Shown here: piece by piece, positions 7,606 through 17,067 of the stretch | Layout: each line of letters starts with the position of its first letter | How positions within the stretch are numbered: position 1 is the stretch's first letter | NCBI RefSeq assembly: GCF_013624435.2 | Contig: NZ_CP061768.1 | Span: 3,314,001 to 3,378,000 of the forward strand | Origin: Nocardioides campestrisoli | Lineage (GTDB): Bacteria; Actinomycetota; Actinomycetes; Propionibacteriales; Nocardioidaceae | Direction: 5' to 3' | DNA: 64,000 nt | Notes under the pieces: generated by a model | Database searches by the model: none | The model's input: only the letters and a program-made list of their open reading frames with translations | What the model was told of the DNA's origin: nothing | Translations under genes and position numbers: made by a program

Positions 7606-9420
7606 ATGACGCTCCTGGACCAGCCGCACCACGACGGATCGAGCGTCTACCTCGACAGTGGACGTGGGCCTGACACCCCGCCCCAGCGCGGCGACCTGGT
7701 CACCGTCCGGGTGCGCACCGCGGCGAGCGACCCGATCGACGCGATGTGGGTGCGCACGACGTACGACGCCGAGCCCGTCTACCACCTGATGGTGGGCGAG
7801 CCGCACCGCGAGGGCGTCGAGACCCGCTGGTGGAGCGGCCGGCTCCCGGTGCACAACCCCGTCACCCACTACCGGTTCCTGCTGGCGCGCGGCGAGGAGC
7901 AGCAGTGGCTGACCGGTGCCGGGCTGGTCGACCACGACGTCCCGGACGCCTTCGACTTCAAGGTCTCGGCGTTCCCGGAGGCACCCGACTGGGCTCGCGA
8001 CGGCGTCGTCTACCAGATCTTCCCGGACCGGTTCGCCCGCTCGGCGGCCGCCGACCAGCGCCCGACCCCCGACTGGGCGGTCCCGGCGGAGTGGGACGAC
8101 GAGGTCCTCTTCGAGCCGCACGACCCGCGGACGCCCCTGCAGCTCTTCGGGGGCGACCTCGACGGGGTGACCGAGCACCTGGACCACGTCGCCGAGGTGG
8201 GCGCCGACATCGTCTACACCACCCCGGTCTTCCCCGGGGAGAGCAACCACCGCTACAACGCCTCCACCTTCGACCGGGTCGACCCGCTGCTCGGCGGGGA
8301 CGAGGCGTACGCCCGGCTGAGCCGCGCGGTGCACGAGCGCGGCTGGCGGATCCTCGGCGACCTGACCACCAACCACACCGGCGACACCCACGAGTGGTTC
8401 CGCCGCGCCGCGGCCGACCCCGAGGCCCCCGAGCGCGACTACTACCACTTCGACGAGGACGGTCGCTACGAGACCTGGATGGGGCACCTGACCCTGCCCA
8501 AGATCGCGCACACCAGCGAGGCGTTGCGCGCGCGGATGGTCGAGGGCCCGGACTCCGTGGTCGCCCGGTGGCTGCGGCCTCCGTTCGACCTGGACGGCTG
8601 GCGGATCGACGTGGCCAACATGACCGGCCGGCTGGGCGCGATCGACGTGGCCCACGACGTCGCCCGCGCCGTACGCCGCACCGCGACCGCCGAGCGCGCC
8701 GACGCCTGGGTGATCGGCGAGCACAACCACGACGCGACCGGCGACGTGGACGGGGACGGCTGGCACGGGGCGATGAACTACTCCGGCTTCTCCTGGCCGG
8801 TCTGGTCCTGGCTGCGCGACCCGGCGAGCCCGGCCCGTGCCTTCGGCCGCCCGCTCCCGGTGCCGCGCCGCGACGGCCACGCACTGGTCCGCGCGCTGCG
8901 CGACTGGCAGGGGTCCCTGGGCTGGCGGGCCACCGCCGCCGGCTGGAACATCCTCGGCTCCCACGACAGCGCGCGGATCCGCACCGTCGTCGGCTCCGCC
9001 GAGGTGCACCGGGTCGCCGCCGGCCTGCAGTTCACCATGCCGGGCATCCCGATGGTCTTCGCCGGCGACGAGATCGGCCTGGAGGGCGTGCTCGGCGAGG
9101 ACTCGCGCCGCCCGATGCCCTGGCACCGGCGCGAGGAGTGGGACACCGCCACGCTGGCCACGTACGCCGCGCTGGCCCGGGTACGCCGGGAGAGCCCCGC
9201 CCTGCGCCGCGGCGGCCTGCGCTGGGCCCACGTGGGCACCGACGCGGTGGCGTACCTGCGCGAGCACCCGACCCAGACCCTGCTGGTGACCGCCCGCCGC
9301 GCCGGCGGTCCCGCGATCGCCGGTCTTCCCGCCGGAGACCTGCTGCTGGCCACCGACGACGTCGACCCGGCCGTGGGCGCGGCACACGACGGCCCGGTGC
9401 TGACCATCCACACCGTCTGA
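7606..9420 (+). CDS. GH13 alpha-glucan hydrolase (cyclomaltodextrinase/neopullulanase/alpha-glucosidase-like)
   Basis: A 604-residue GH13 enzyme acting on alpha-glucans or maltooligosaccharides. An N-terminal beta-domain of about 130 residues, as in cyclomaltodextrinases and maltogenic amylases, precedes the barrel, which begins WARDGVVYQIFPDRFARS. Conserved regions: I DLTTNHTGD, II GWRIDVANM with nucleophile Asp335, III VIGEHNHD with acid/base Glu372, IV GSHDSARI with Asp454. There is no signal peptide, so it is cytosolic. Start ATG 7606 is chosen because longer starts approach or overlap the tRNA; ATG 7597 is possible. It lies 18 bp after the tRNA. Exact specificity cannot be read from the sequence. 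Confidence 0.92.
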   Translation: MTLLDQPHHDGSSVYLDSGRGPDTPPQRGDLVTVRVRTAASDPIDAMWVRTTYDAEPVYHLMVGEPHREGVETRWWSGRLPVHNPVTHYRFLLARGEEQQWLTGAGLVDHDVPDAFDFKVSAFPEAPDWARDGVVYQIFPDRFARSAAADQRPTPDWAVPAEWDDEVLFEPHDPRTPLQLFGGDLDGVTEHLDHVAEVGADIVYTTPVFPGESNHRYNASTFDRVDPLLGGDEAYARLSRAVHERGWRILGDLTTNHTGDTHEWFRRAAADPEAPERDYYHFDEDGRYETWMGHLTLPKIAHTSEALRARMVEGPDSVVARWLRPPFDLDGWRIDVANMTGRLGAIDVAHDVARAVRRTATAERADAWVIGEHNHDATGDVDGDGWHGAMNYSGFSWPVWSWLRDPASPARAFGRPLPVPRRDGHALVRALRDWQGSLGWRATAAGWNILGSHDSARIRTVVGSAEVHRVAAGLQFTMPGIPMVFAGDEIGLEGVLGEDSRRPMPWHRREEWDTATLATYAALARVRRESPALRRGGLRWAHVGTDAVAYLREHPTQTLLVTARRAGGPAIAGLPAGDLLLATDDVDPAVGAAHDGPVLTIHTV

Positions 9421-9442
9421 GCACCTGCGTTACGCTGCCACG

Positions 9443-10648
9443 ATGCCGCTGCGGATCGTGGCCAACCGACCGGACCCTGCGATCGTCCGCCTGCCCTGGA
9501 AGCTGCCCCTGGAGGAGTGGAGCGACGAGTACGTCGTCCCGCTCCCCCGTGGCCTGTCGCGACACGTGGTGCGGATCGTCCGGATGCGGGACCGGATCTT
9601 CGCGGTCAAGGAGACCCAGGAGCCGATCGCGTTCCGCGAGTACCGCACGCTGCGGGACCTGCGCCGCCTCGAGCTGCCCACGGTGGTCCCGCAGGGGGTG
9701 GTCTCCGGCCGGGTCAGCGCCGACGGCGAGGAGCTGCCCGCCGCCCTGGTCACCGAGCACCTGCGCTTCTCCCTGCCCTACCGCAGCCTGTTCCTGCACG
9801 GCGCGACCGCGGACAACGTGCCCTCGCTGATCAACGCCCTGGTGGTGCTGCTGGTCCGGCTCCACCTGGCCGGCTTCTACTGGGGCGACGTCTCGCTCTC
9901 CAACGCGCTCTTCCGCCGCAACGCCGGGGAGTTCACCGCCTACCTGGTCGACGCCGAGACCGGCGAGCTGCACGACGAGGTCAGCGACCGGCTGCGCGAC
10001 CACGACATCACCGTGGGCTGCGAGAACGTCTTCGTCGAGCTCCTCGACCTGCAGGCCAGCGGCGCCGTCGGCGGGCTGGACCCGCACCAGGTGATCGAGC
10101 TGCTGCGCGAGTCCTACGAGGCACTGTGGGCCGAGCTCACCCACGAGGAGGAGTTCTCCACGGACGACCTGTGGCGCATCGAGCGCCGGATCGAGCGGCT
10201 CAACGAGCTCGGCTTCGACGTCGACGAGCTGGCCATCGTCACCGACTACGACGGGGAGCAGGTACGCATCCAGCCCCGGGTCGTCGAGCTGGGCCACCAC
10301 GCCCGCGAGCTGCGGGCACTGACCGGGCTCGACGTCGAGGAGAACCAGGCGCGGCGGCTGCTCAACGACCTCACCGCGTACGCCGCCCAGCACGACCTGG
10401 GCCGAGAGCACCGGGACCTGATCGCCAGCCGCTGGCTCACCGAGGTCTACGAGCCGATCACCGCGATGATCCCGGCGGACGCCCGGGCCAAGCTGGAGCC
10501 GGCCGAGGTCTTCCACGAGATCCTCGAGCACCGGTGGTACCTCTCCGAGCGGGCCGGCCACGAGATCGACATCTTCGAGACCGCCCGCGACTACGTCGAC
10601 CGCTACCTCTCCCGTCGCCCGGACGAGGCGATCACTCCCGAGCGCTGA
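9443..10648 (+). CDS. DUF4032 protein with kinase-like fold
   Basis: A 401-residue actinobacterial DUF4032 protein. The N-terminal 190 residues look protein-kinase-like: a beta-strand Lys/Glu (IFAVKETQEPIAFREY), a catalytic-loop-like GDVSLSNALF and a later LVDAETGEL that resembles the metal-binding Asp segment. The C-terminal half (DDLWRIERRIERLNELGFDVDEL...) is the DUF4032 part, predicted helical. The substrate is unknown; aminoglycoside-phosphotransferase- or InaA-like small-molecule kinases are the nearest style. Its end overlaps the convergent gluconokinase gene by 17 bp. Confidence 0.8.
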   Translation: MPLRIVANRPDPAIVRLPWKLPLEEWSDEYVVPLPRGLSRHVVRIVRMRDRIFAVKETQEPIAFREYRTLRDLRRLELPTVVPQGVVSGRVSADGEELPAALVTEHLRFSLPYRSLFLHGATADNVPSLINALVVLLVRLHLAGFYWGDVSLSNALFRRNAGEFTAYLVDAETGELHDEVSDRLRDHDITVGCENVFVELLDLQASGAVGGLDPHQVIELLRESYEALWAELTHEEEFSTDDLWRIERRIERLNELGFDVDELAIVTDYDGEQVRIQPRVVELGHHARELRALTGLDVEENQARRLLNDLTAYAAQHDLGREHRDLIASRWLTEVYEPITAMIPADARAKLEPAEVFHEILEHRWYLSERAGHEIDIFETARDYVDRYLSRRPDEAITPER

Positions 10649-11153
10649 GGTCCAGCCGGGCCAGCACCATCGCGGCGATCCGCTCGGGTGGGTGCACGAC
10701 GTCGACCACCATGCCCGCCTCGTCCGGCTGCAACGGCTCCAGGGTGTCGAGCTGCGACTCCAGCAACGCCGGCGGCATGAAGTGCTCCCGGGCGCCCATC
10801 CGCTCCAGGAGCAGCCCCTTGTCCCCGACCATGTGCACGAAGAAGGTCCGCTCCCCGCCGCGGCGCAGCACGTCCCGGTAGACCCGGCGCAACGCCGAGC
10901 AGCTGAGCAGCGTCGGGGTCCCCGCCTCGTCGTGGCGACGGGTCCACTCCGCCAGCGACTCCAGCCACCCCCAGCGGTCGTCGTCGGTGAGCGGACGGCC
11001 GGACTCCATCTTGGCGATGTTCTCCGGGGGGTGGAAGTCGTCGCCCTCGGCGAGCTCCCAGCCGAGCACGTCGCGCACCGCCACCGCCGCCGTGCTCTTG
11101 CCCGACCCGGAGACCCCCATGAAGACCAGGTGCAGCGGCGGGTCGGAGGTCAT
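10632..11153 (-). CDS. gntK: Gluconokinase
   Basis: Phosphorylates D-gluconate to 6-phosphogluconate, feeding the pentose-phosphate or Entner-Doudoroff route. The 173-residue protein has an N-terminal P-loop GVSGSGKS (residues 13-20), then the family block LGWELAEGDDFHPPENIAKM and a LSCSALRRVYRD segment used in gluconate binding. Start ATG 11153 shares ATGA with the stop of gntP, so the two are translationally coupled; this supports the start over an upstream ATG at 11165. No GntR-type regulator is next to the pair. Confidence 0.95.
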   Translation of the reverse strand: MTSDPPLHLVFMGVSGSGKSTAAVAVRDVLGWELAEGDDFHPPENIAKMESGRPLTDDDRWGWLESLAEWTRRHDEAGTPTLLSCSALRRVYRDVLRRGGERTFFVHMVGDKGLLLERMGAREHFMPPALLESQLDTLEPLQPDEAGMVVDVVHPPERIAAMVLARLDLSARE

Positions 11154-12538
11154 CCGACCACCCACAGCCCGCAGGCCAGGACGAAGATCGAGAGCCCCAG
11201 GGTCGTCTCCATCACCGTCCAGGTGCGCAGCGTGGTCTTGACGTCCATCCCGAAGAACCGGCTCACCAGCCAGAACCCGGAGTCGTTGACGTGGGAGAGC
11301 ACGGTGGCGCCGGCTGCGATCGCCATCACCAGGGCGACCAGCTGGACCGAGCTCGGCCCCTCGGTGACCACCGCGGCCGAGATCAGGCCCGCGGTGGTGG
11401 TCAGCGCCACCGTGGCCGAGCCCTGCGCCACCCGGAGGATGGTGGCGATGACGAACGCCGAGACGATCAGCGGCAGCCCCAGGTCGGCCAGGGAGTCCGA
11501 GAGGGCGGCGCCGATGCCGCTGTAGCGCAGCACGCCGCCGAACATCCCGCCCGCGCCGGTGATCAGGATGATCGCGCAGATCGGGCCGAGCGCGTCGTTG
11601 AGGATCGACTCGACCCGGGCCAGCGAGCGGCCCCGGGTGCCGAGCGTGTAGGTGGCGACGAGCAGGGTGATCAGCAGGGCCACCGGCGTCTGCCCGATGA
11701 AGATCACCGCGTCCACGAAGGTCCCCTCCGCGGGGATGTCGCCGGAGGTGCGCAGGGTGCTGAGCACCGTGTTGGCGCCGATCAGCACCAGCGGCAGGAG
11801 CAGGATCCCGAGCACGTGCCAGAACGCCGGCGGCTGGGCCTGGCGCTCCTCCTCCGAACCGTCGGACCGCCCGGTCAGCACGCTGTCGTCGATCGGCACC
11901 ATCACCTTGCCGGCGTAGCCGAGGGTGAACAGGTAGACGCCGACGTACCAGGCGACCACCGCGACGGGCACCCCGATCAGCGTGGTCAGGCCGATGCTGG
12001 CGCCGATCTCGGTCGCCGCGGTGACCGGGCCGGGGTGCGGGGGCACGATCGCGTGCATCGCGGCGAAGCCTCCGGCCGCGGGCAGGGCGTAGAGCAGCAC
12101 CGAGCCGCCGAACCGGGTGGCCACGGAGAAGATGATCGGCAGGAAGACGACCAGGCCGGCGTCGAAGAAGATCGGCAGGCCGAAGAGCAGCGCAGCCACG
12201 CCCAGGGCGAGCGGCGCCCGCTTCTCGCCGAACCGGTTGATCAGGGTGTCGGCCAGCACCTGGGCGCCGCCGGTGATCTCCAGCAGCCGCCCGATCATCG
12301 CTCCCAGCCCGACCAGCAGCGCGACGGTGCCCAGCGTCGAGCCGAACGCGGCGACCGCCACCGGTCCCACCTCGCTCAGCGGGACACCGGCCGCGATCGC
12401 GGTGAGGAAGCTGACCAGGATCAGCGCCACGAAGGCGTGCATCCGCAGCGCGATGATCAGCAGGAGCAGCACCGCGACGGCGACCGCCGCGATGATCAGC
12501 AGTGTCGCCGAGCCGTAGGCCGGGGCCATGGGGTCCAT
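11150..12538 (-). CDS. gntP: Gluconate permease, GntP family
   Basis: Integral membrane gluconate:H+ symporter of the GntP/Ion-transporter superfamily, about 462 residues with 12-14 hydrophobic segments. Family features include GLGAMIGRLLEITGGAQVLADTL, an IPPHPGP-type motif seen here as AIVPPHPGPVTA, and GFWLVSRFFGMDVKTTLRTWT near the C-terminus. Start ATG 12538 (MDPMAPAYG) is preferred; a start at 12577 would add 13 hydrophilic residues. It is first in a gntP-gntK operon and divergent from the MMPL gene. Confidence 0.95.
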   Translation of the reverse strand: MDPMAPAYGSATLLIIAAVAVAVLLLLIIALRMHAFVALILVSFLTAIAAGVPLSEVGPVAVAAFGSTLGTVALLVGLGAMIGRLLEITGGAQVLADTLINRFGEKRAPLALGVAALLFGLPIFFDAGLVVFLPIIFSVATRFGGSVLLYALPAAGGFAAMHAIVPPHPGPVTAATEIGASIGLTTLIGVPVAVVAWYVGVYLFTLGYAGKVMVPIDDSVLTGRSDGSEEERQAQPPAFWHVLGILLLPLVLIGANTVLSTLRTSGDIPAEGTFVDAVIFIGQTPVALLITLLVATYTLGTRGRSLARVESILNDALGPICAIILITGAGGMFGGVLRYSGIGAALSDSLADLGLPLIVSAFVIATILRVAQGSATVALTTTAGLISAAVVTEGPSSVQLVALVMAIAAGATVLSHVNDSGFWLVSRFFGMDVKTTLRTWTVMETTLGLSIFVLACGLWVVG

Positions 12539-12627
12539 CACGTCTCCGTTCGCAGGTGAAGTCACCGTAGCGCCCACGCTCCGTCCCCTCCAGAGTCGCC
12601 GGTTGCTCCGGGTGAGAGGCTCGGGCC

Positions 12628-14829
12628 GTGGATCCCGTGACCTCCGAACCGCTGCTGATGCGTCTGGGCCGCCACTCGGCCCGTCACCGGAAGGGCTACG
12701 TCCTCACCTGGGCGGTCCTGGTCGTCCTCGGCTTCGTCACCAGCCTGGGGCTGCTCGGGGGCTCCTCGCTCTTCGACCGGCTCGAGACCGGCGACATCGT
12801 CGCGCCGGGTCAGGCCCAGACCGCCCGCGACCTGGTCACCGCGACCGACGAGGGCGCGCTCCAGGTGGTCGGCCGCGTCGACGGCGCCGACCCGACCGAC
12901 CCGGCCGTCGCTCGCGCCGCCGCCGGGCTCGTCGAGCGGCTCGAGGCGGTCGACGGGGTCGGCGCGGTCACCGGCCCGGTGCCCGCGCCCGACGGGTCGG
13001 ACTCCTTCCTGGTCACCGTCGAGGTGGGGAGCGAGATCGGCGGCCCGGTGCAGGACGAGGTTGCCGAGGTGCTGCGCGAGGACGGCGCGGAACTGCTCGC
13101 CCCGTACGACGCGGAGCTCTCGGTCGGCGGGACCGGCCTACTGGTCGACGACGTGGTCGACCAGATCAAGTCCGACCTGACCCGCGGCGAGGGCATCGCG
13201 CTGCCGCTGTCGTTGCTGGTGATGGTCTTCGTCTTCGGCGGCTTCCTCGCCGCCGGCCTGCCGATCGTGGGCGCGATCGCGTCGATCTCCGGCGCCCTGG
13301 CGATCCTCTTCGGCTTCTCCTACCTGCTGGACCTCGACGCCACCGTGGTCAACATCGTCACGGTGATGGGCCTGGCGCTGTGCATCGACTACGGGCTGCT
13401 CCTGGTCAGCCGGTTCCGCGAGGAGCTGAGCAGCACCACCGACGTCGAGGAGGCGGTGGGGGCCGCGGTCGCGACCGCCGGGCGCACCGTGCTCTTCTCC
13501 GCCCTGATCGTGGGCATCTCGCTCTCCGGCCTGATGGTCTTCGAGGCCCCGATCATGCGCGCGATCGGCGCCGCGGGCGTCTCGGTGGTGGCGGTGGCGC
13601 TGGTCGTCGCGCTCACCCTGGTGCCGGCGCTGTGCGCGATGGGCGCCTCCCGCCTGGTCCGGCGCCGTGGCGCCGAGGCCGCCCCCGAGGAGGGGGTCTT
13701 CAGCCGGCTCGCCCGGGTCGTGCAGCGCGCGCCGGTGCTCACCACGGTGGTCAGCGTCGCGGTCCTGCTGCTGCTCGCGGTGCCGGCGCTGGGCCTACGA
13801 CTCACCGCCTCGGGGGTCGAACTGCTCCCGGCCGACGCCGAGCAGCGGGTCTTCGCCGAGCAGCTGGAGGAGGACTACCCGGCGCTGGCCTCCCCCGGCG
13901 TCACCCTGGTCGCCCAGGCCGACGAGGCTCAGGCCGCAGGGCTGGCGCGGCAGCTGGCCGACGTCCCCGGCGTGACCCGGGTCGACCCGCCGCGCACGCT
14001 CGGGCCGCTGCCCGACGACGTCGCGGCACCGGGCTCCGACCCGGACGGCCCCGGCCTGGTCTCGATCGGCCTGCACATCGAGGGCACGGCGATGGACGAC
14101 CCGGCGCGCGAGGTCGCCGAGACGCTGCGCGACGCCGACCTCGGCGTGCCGACCTGGGTCTCGGGCCAGACCGCCTCCCTGCAGGACTTCACCGACTCGG
14201 TGATGGACCGGGCTCCGTGGGCCGCGCTGTGGATCGCCGGGGCGACCTTCCTGCTGCTCTTCCTGCTCACCGGCAGCGTGGTGATCCCGGTCAAGGCGCT
14301 GCTGCTCAACATCGTCTCGCTGGGCGCCAGCCTGGGCATCCTGGTCTGGGCCTTCCAGGACGGCGCGCTGGGCGGCCTGCTCGGGTTCGACTCCACCGGC
14401 GGCATCGAGTCGGTGATCCCGTTGCTGGTGCTGGCCTTCGGGTTCGGGCTCTCGATGGACTACGAGGTCTTCCTGCTCGCCCGGGTGATCGAGCTGCACG
14501 AGCAGGGGGCCGACGACGACACCGCGGTCCGGGTCGGCCTGCAGCGCTCGGGCCGGATCATCACCTCGGCGGCGGCGATCATGGTGATCGTCTTCGCCGG
14601 CTTCGCCGCGGGCCAGATGCTGGTGATCAAGCAGACCGGGTTCGCGCTGGCGGTGGCCGTGCTGATCGACGCCACGATCGTCCGGATGGTCATCGTCCCG
14701 GCCACCATGACCATGCTGGGCCGGTGGAACTGGTGGGCGCCGGGCTGGATGAAGCGGATCCACGCCCGGTACGGCGTCAGCGAGCACTCCTCCCCCGTGC
14801 GCGCCGAGCCGGCGCCGGTCAGTCGATGA
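12628..14829 (+). CDS. MMPL family transporter (RND superfamily)
   Basis: A 733-residue inner-membrane exporter. It has the standard two-half topology: one N-terminal TM helix, a roughly 130-residue extracytoplasmic domain, five TM helices (GIALPLSLLVMVFVFGG to LVVALTLVPALCAMGA), then a repeat of that plan. Characteristic proton-relay-region strings are ALCIDYGLLLVSRFREE (half 1) and FGLSMDYEVFLLARVIE (half 2). Relatives export lipids or other hydrophobic compounds, driven by the proton gradient; the cargo here is unknown. Start is GTG 12628. The last 11 bp overlap the convergent nucleotidyltransferase gene. Confidence 0.92.
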   Translation: MDPVTSEPLLMRLGRHSARHRKGYVLTWAVLVVLGFVTSLGLLGGSSLFDRLETGDIVAPGQAQTARDLVTATDEGALQVVGRVDGADPTDPAVARAAAGLVERLEAVDGVGAVTGPVPAPDGSDSFLVTVEVGSEIGGPVQDEVAEVLREDGAELLAPYDAELSVGGTGLLVDDVVDQIKSDLTRGEGIALPLSLLVMVFVFGGFLAAGLPIVGAIASISGALAILFGFSYLLDLDATVVNIVTVMGLALCIDYGLLLVSRFREELSSTTDVEEAVGAAVATAGRTVLFSALIVGISLSGLMVFEAPIMRAIGAAGVSVVAVALVVALTLVPALCAMGASRLVRRRGAEAAPEEGVFSRLARVVQRAPVLTTVVSVAVLLLLAVPALGLRLTASGVELLPADAEQRVFAEQLEEDYPALASPGVTLVAQADEAQAAGLARQLADVPGVTRVDPPRTLGPLPDDVAAPGSDPDGPGLVSIGLHIEGTAMDDPAREVAETLRDADLGVPTWVSGQTASLQDFTDSVMDRAPWAALWIAGATFLLLFLLTGSVVIPVKALLLNIVSLGASLGILVWAFQDGALGGLLGFDSTGGIESVIPLLVLAFGFGLSMDYEVFLLARVIELHEQGADDDTAVRVGLQRSGRIITSAAAIMVIVFAGFAAGQMLVIKQTGFALAVAVLIDATIVRMVIVPATMTMLGRWNWWAPGWMKRIHARYGVSEHSSPVRAEPAPVSR

Positions 14830-15370
14830 TCCGCAGCCGCTCGAGCAGGAACAGGAAGGCGGCCGCGAAGTCGTTCTCCTCGGTCTCCTTGCGGACCTGG
14901 TCCCAGGCGACCTGCTCGCGCAGCGCCCGGGCGACCGGCAGGAGCTTGCCGAAGTCGCAGTAGCGCTCGTCGATCGCGTGCAGCTTGTGGATCATCAGCC
15001 GGGTGGCGGAGAGCACCGGCATGGAGACCGAGATGACCTCGATCTCGTCCGCGTCGGCCAACGTCTCCCGCTCCGCCGGGATGGTGGCGTCGCGGTGGAA
15101 GACGTCGACCATCACGTCGTCGGTGAAGACCTTGAACAGCCAGTCCTCGGGCGGCTGGACGACCTGCAGCCCGTGCTCGGCCAGGTACGTCGCGACCTGG
15201 GGCGCGTCCGCCTCGGCGACCAGGAAGTCCACGTCGTGGCTGGGCTCGGGACCACCCCTGGCCCACACGGCGTACCCGCCGGCCAGGGCGAACGGGATCC
15301 CGCTCTCCTTCAAGGTCACCGCGACGCGCTTCAGCGCCTCGCGCAGGTTGCTCTGCTCCTCGTCCACCAT
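14819..15370 (-). CDS. Nucleotidyltransferase-fold protein (MNT/AbiEii-like)
   Basis: A 183-residue protein of the pol-beta-like nucleotidyltransferase fold. The N-terminal half shows IPFALAGGYAVWARGGPEPSHDVDF: a Gly-Gly motif followed by the D-x-D metal-binding pair (DVDF), then a later acidic strand VMVDVFH. The C-terminal 90 residues are helical. Such proteins include toxin-type nucleotidyltransferases and cofactor-free homologues, but no antitoxin partner sits next to it. ATG 15370 begins the conserved segment and the frame continues upstream only through sequence opposite another gene. Confidence 0.8.
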   Translation of the reverse strand: MVDEEQSNLREALKRVAVTLKESGIPFALAGGYAVWARGGPEPSHDVDFLVAEADAPQVATYLAEHGLQVVQPPEDWLFKVFTDDVMVDVFHRDATIPAERETLADADEIEVISVSMPVLSATRLMIHKLHAIDERYCDFGKLLPVARALREQVAWDQVRKETEENDFAAAFLFLLERLRIID

Positions 15371-15436
15371 CACGGCGCCACGGTACCCAGCCGGCGGCAA
15401 TTGATTGCCGCACCCGGCGACCGGGAACAGGAGGGC

Positions 15437-16198
15437 ATGCGCGTGGCGACGTTCAACATCCTCCACGGTCGCTCCCCCGAGGACGACCAGGTCGACCTGG
15501 ACCGGTTCGTCGACGCCGTGGCCAGCCTGGACGCCGACGTCCTGGCCCTCCAGGAGGTCGACCGCAACCAGCCCCGCTCCGCCGGTGCCGACCTGACCGC
15601 GCTGGCCGCCGAGGCCATGGGCGCGGCCGAGCACCTCTTCGTCGCCGCGCTGCACGGCAGCCCCGGGGTGTGGATCGCCGCCGACGGCGACCTGGCGCCC
15701 GACGCCGCGGCGTACGGCGTGGCCCTGCTCTCCCGGCTCCCGGTGCTCTCCTGGGAGTCGGTGCGCCTGGCCCCGGTGCCCGTGCGGGTGCCGATGCGCT
15801 TCGACGGCAACCGCCGCCCCGACCTGGTCCGGGACGAGGCCCGGGTCGCGGTCGTCGCCACCGTCGACGCCCCCGGCGGCCCGATCACCGTGGCCAACAC
15901 GCACCTGACGTTCATCGAGTGGTGGCAGCGCCGCCAGCTGCGCACCCTGCGCTCGGCGCTCGCGGGCCACCCGGGTCGGCTGATGCTGCTCGGCGACCTC
16001 AACATGGGCGAGGAGCGGGCGCAGCGGCTGACCGGGCTGCGCTCCCTGGTCAGCGCAAAGACCTTCCCGGTCGACGAGCCCACCGAGCAGCTCGACCACA
16101 TCCTCGGCACCCTCGACGTCGACGCCGCGGTGCTCTCCGGGGGCTCGTCCCGGCTGGCCCTCTCGGACCATCGGGCGCTCTACGTGGACCTGGCATAG
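15437..16198 (+). CDS. Endonuclease/exonuclease/phosphatase (EEP) family hydrolase
   Basis: A 253-residue metal-dependent phosphoesterase of the EEP (DNase I-like) fold. Motifs run in family order: RVATFNILHG (Asn), VLALQEVDRNQPRS (metal Glu), VANTHLTF (His), LLGDLNMG (Asp-x-Asn) and LALSDHRAL (catalytic Asp-His). No signal peptide is seen, so it is probably cytosolic. The fold serves DNA, phospholipid and inositol-phosphate substrates, and nothing here decides between them. Start ATG 15437 follows a GGAG-like ribosome site (CAGGAGGGC). Confidence 0.9.
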   Translation: MRVATFNILHGRSPEDDQVDLDRFVDAVASLDADVLALQEVDRNQPRSAGADLTALAAEAMGAAEHLFVAALHGSPGVWIAADGDLAPDAAAYGVALLSRLPVLSWESVRLAPVPVRVPMRFDGNRRPDLVRDEARVAVVATVDAPGGPITVANTHLTFIEWWQRRQLRTLRSALAGHPGRLMLLGDLNMGEERAQRLTGLRSLVSAKTFPVDEPTEQLDHILGTLDVDAAVLSGGSSRLALSDHRALYVDLA

Positions 16199-16212
16199 GG
16201 CAGGCTTGGCCC

Positions 16213-16959
16213 GTGTCACCCCCGACCTCCCCCGAGCGTCCTCGCGGCGCGTTCGTCGGCGGCCTGCTGGTGGTGGTGATGCTGCTGGGCGGGGTGTTCG
16301 TCCTGCACCCCGGCGCCGAGTACGACGACCTGCGCCGGCTCTTCGGCTTCGGCCAGGACCGGCTGAGCGCGCCCCTGCCGGTGCGCGAGGGGTCGGGGAC
16401 GTACGAGTTCCTGCACACCCAGCGCGGCTCCGACGAGCCGGTCTCCTACAGCCCGTGCCGCCCCGTGCGGTACGCCGTCAACCCGCAGCAGGCCCCCGAC
16501 GACCACATGGAGCTGATTCAGGGCTCGGTGGCCCGGATCGAGCAGGCCACCGGCCTGGTCTTCGAGTACGTCGGTGAGACGACCTCGCGCAACTTCCTGG
16601 CCCGCTCGCTGGCGGGCGACCCGGTGCTGATCGGCTGGGCCACGCCCGAGGAGCTGCCCCAGCTCGAGGACGAGGTGGCCGGCATCGGCGGCAGCACCAT
16701 GGTCTCCCGGCAGCTGGGCCGCCGGGAGTACGTGACGGGGATGGTCGCCCTGGACGCCGAGACGTTCCAGGAGCTGATGGGCTCACCGTCCGGCCGGGCG
16801 CACGCGGCCGCCATCCTCGACCACGAGCTGGCCCACCTGGTCGGCCTGGACCACGTGGACGACGAGGGCGAGCTGATGCATCCGCGCGGCGCCTCGCGCG
16901 GCGAGTTCGGCCCGGGCGACCTGGAAGGGCTGGCCCGGCTCGGCGCCATCGAGTGCTGA
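16213..16959 (+). CDS. Membrane-anchored matrixin-like zinc metalloprotease
   Basis: A 248-residue predicted protease. After a short Pro/Arg-rich N-terminus comes one hydrophobic segment (GAFVGGLLVVVMLLGGVFVL, about residues 13-32), a signal anchor or uncleaved signal. The catalytic region near the C-terminus holds HELAHLVGLDHV, the metzincin HExxHxxGxxH site, followed by a downstream Met (GELMHP) that fits the Met-turn. Matrixins degrade extracellular proteins, so action outside the membrane is inferred. Start GTG 16213 is 14 bp after the EEP gene, suggesting co-transcription. Confidence 0.88.
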   Translation: MSPPTSPERPRGAFVGGLLVVVMLLGGVFVLHPGAEYDDLRRLFGFGQDRLSAPLPVREGSGTYEFLHTQRGSDEPVSYSPCRPVRYAVNPQQAPDDHMELIQGSVARIEQATGLVFEYVGETTSRNFLARSLAGDPVLIGWATPEELPQLEDEVAGIGGSTMVSRQLGRREYVTGMVALDAETFQELMGSPSGRAHAAAILDHELAHLVGLDHVDDEGELMHPRGASRGEFGPGDLEGLARLGAIEC

Positions 16960-16966
16960 AATTGGA

Positions 16967-17002
16967 AGACCCCGCTGATGTCTCGGGTCACCAGCGGGGT
17001 CT
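16967..17002. terminator. Hairpin, bidirectional terminator (dispersed repeat, copy 1)
   Basis: A 14-bp stem (left arm AGACCCCGCTGATG, one A-C mismatch) with loop TCTCGGGT, between convergent genes ending at 16959 and 17068. Except for one base it is the same as the hairpin at 23998-24033, including the loop. Confidence 0.8.
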
Positions 17003-17067
17003 GGGCAGAAGATTAGGTCGTCTCCTGCCCTTAGCGCACGTGTTCTGCGGGCGATGTGACGCGAATC

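Noticed and set aside
14819..15370. Nucleotidyltransferase gene as the AbiEii toxin partner of an AbiEi-like protein
   Set aside because: The AbiEi-like genes are 9 kb and 48 kb away and not co-directional; no operon exists.
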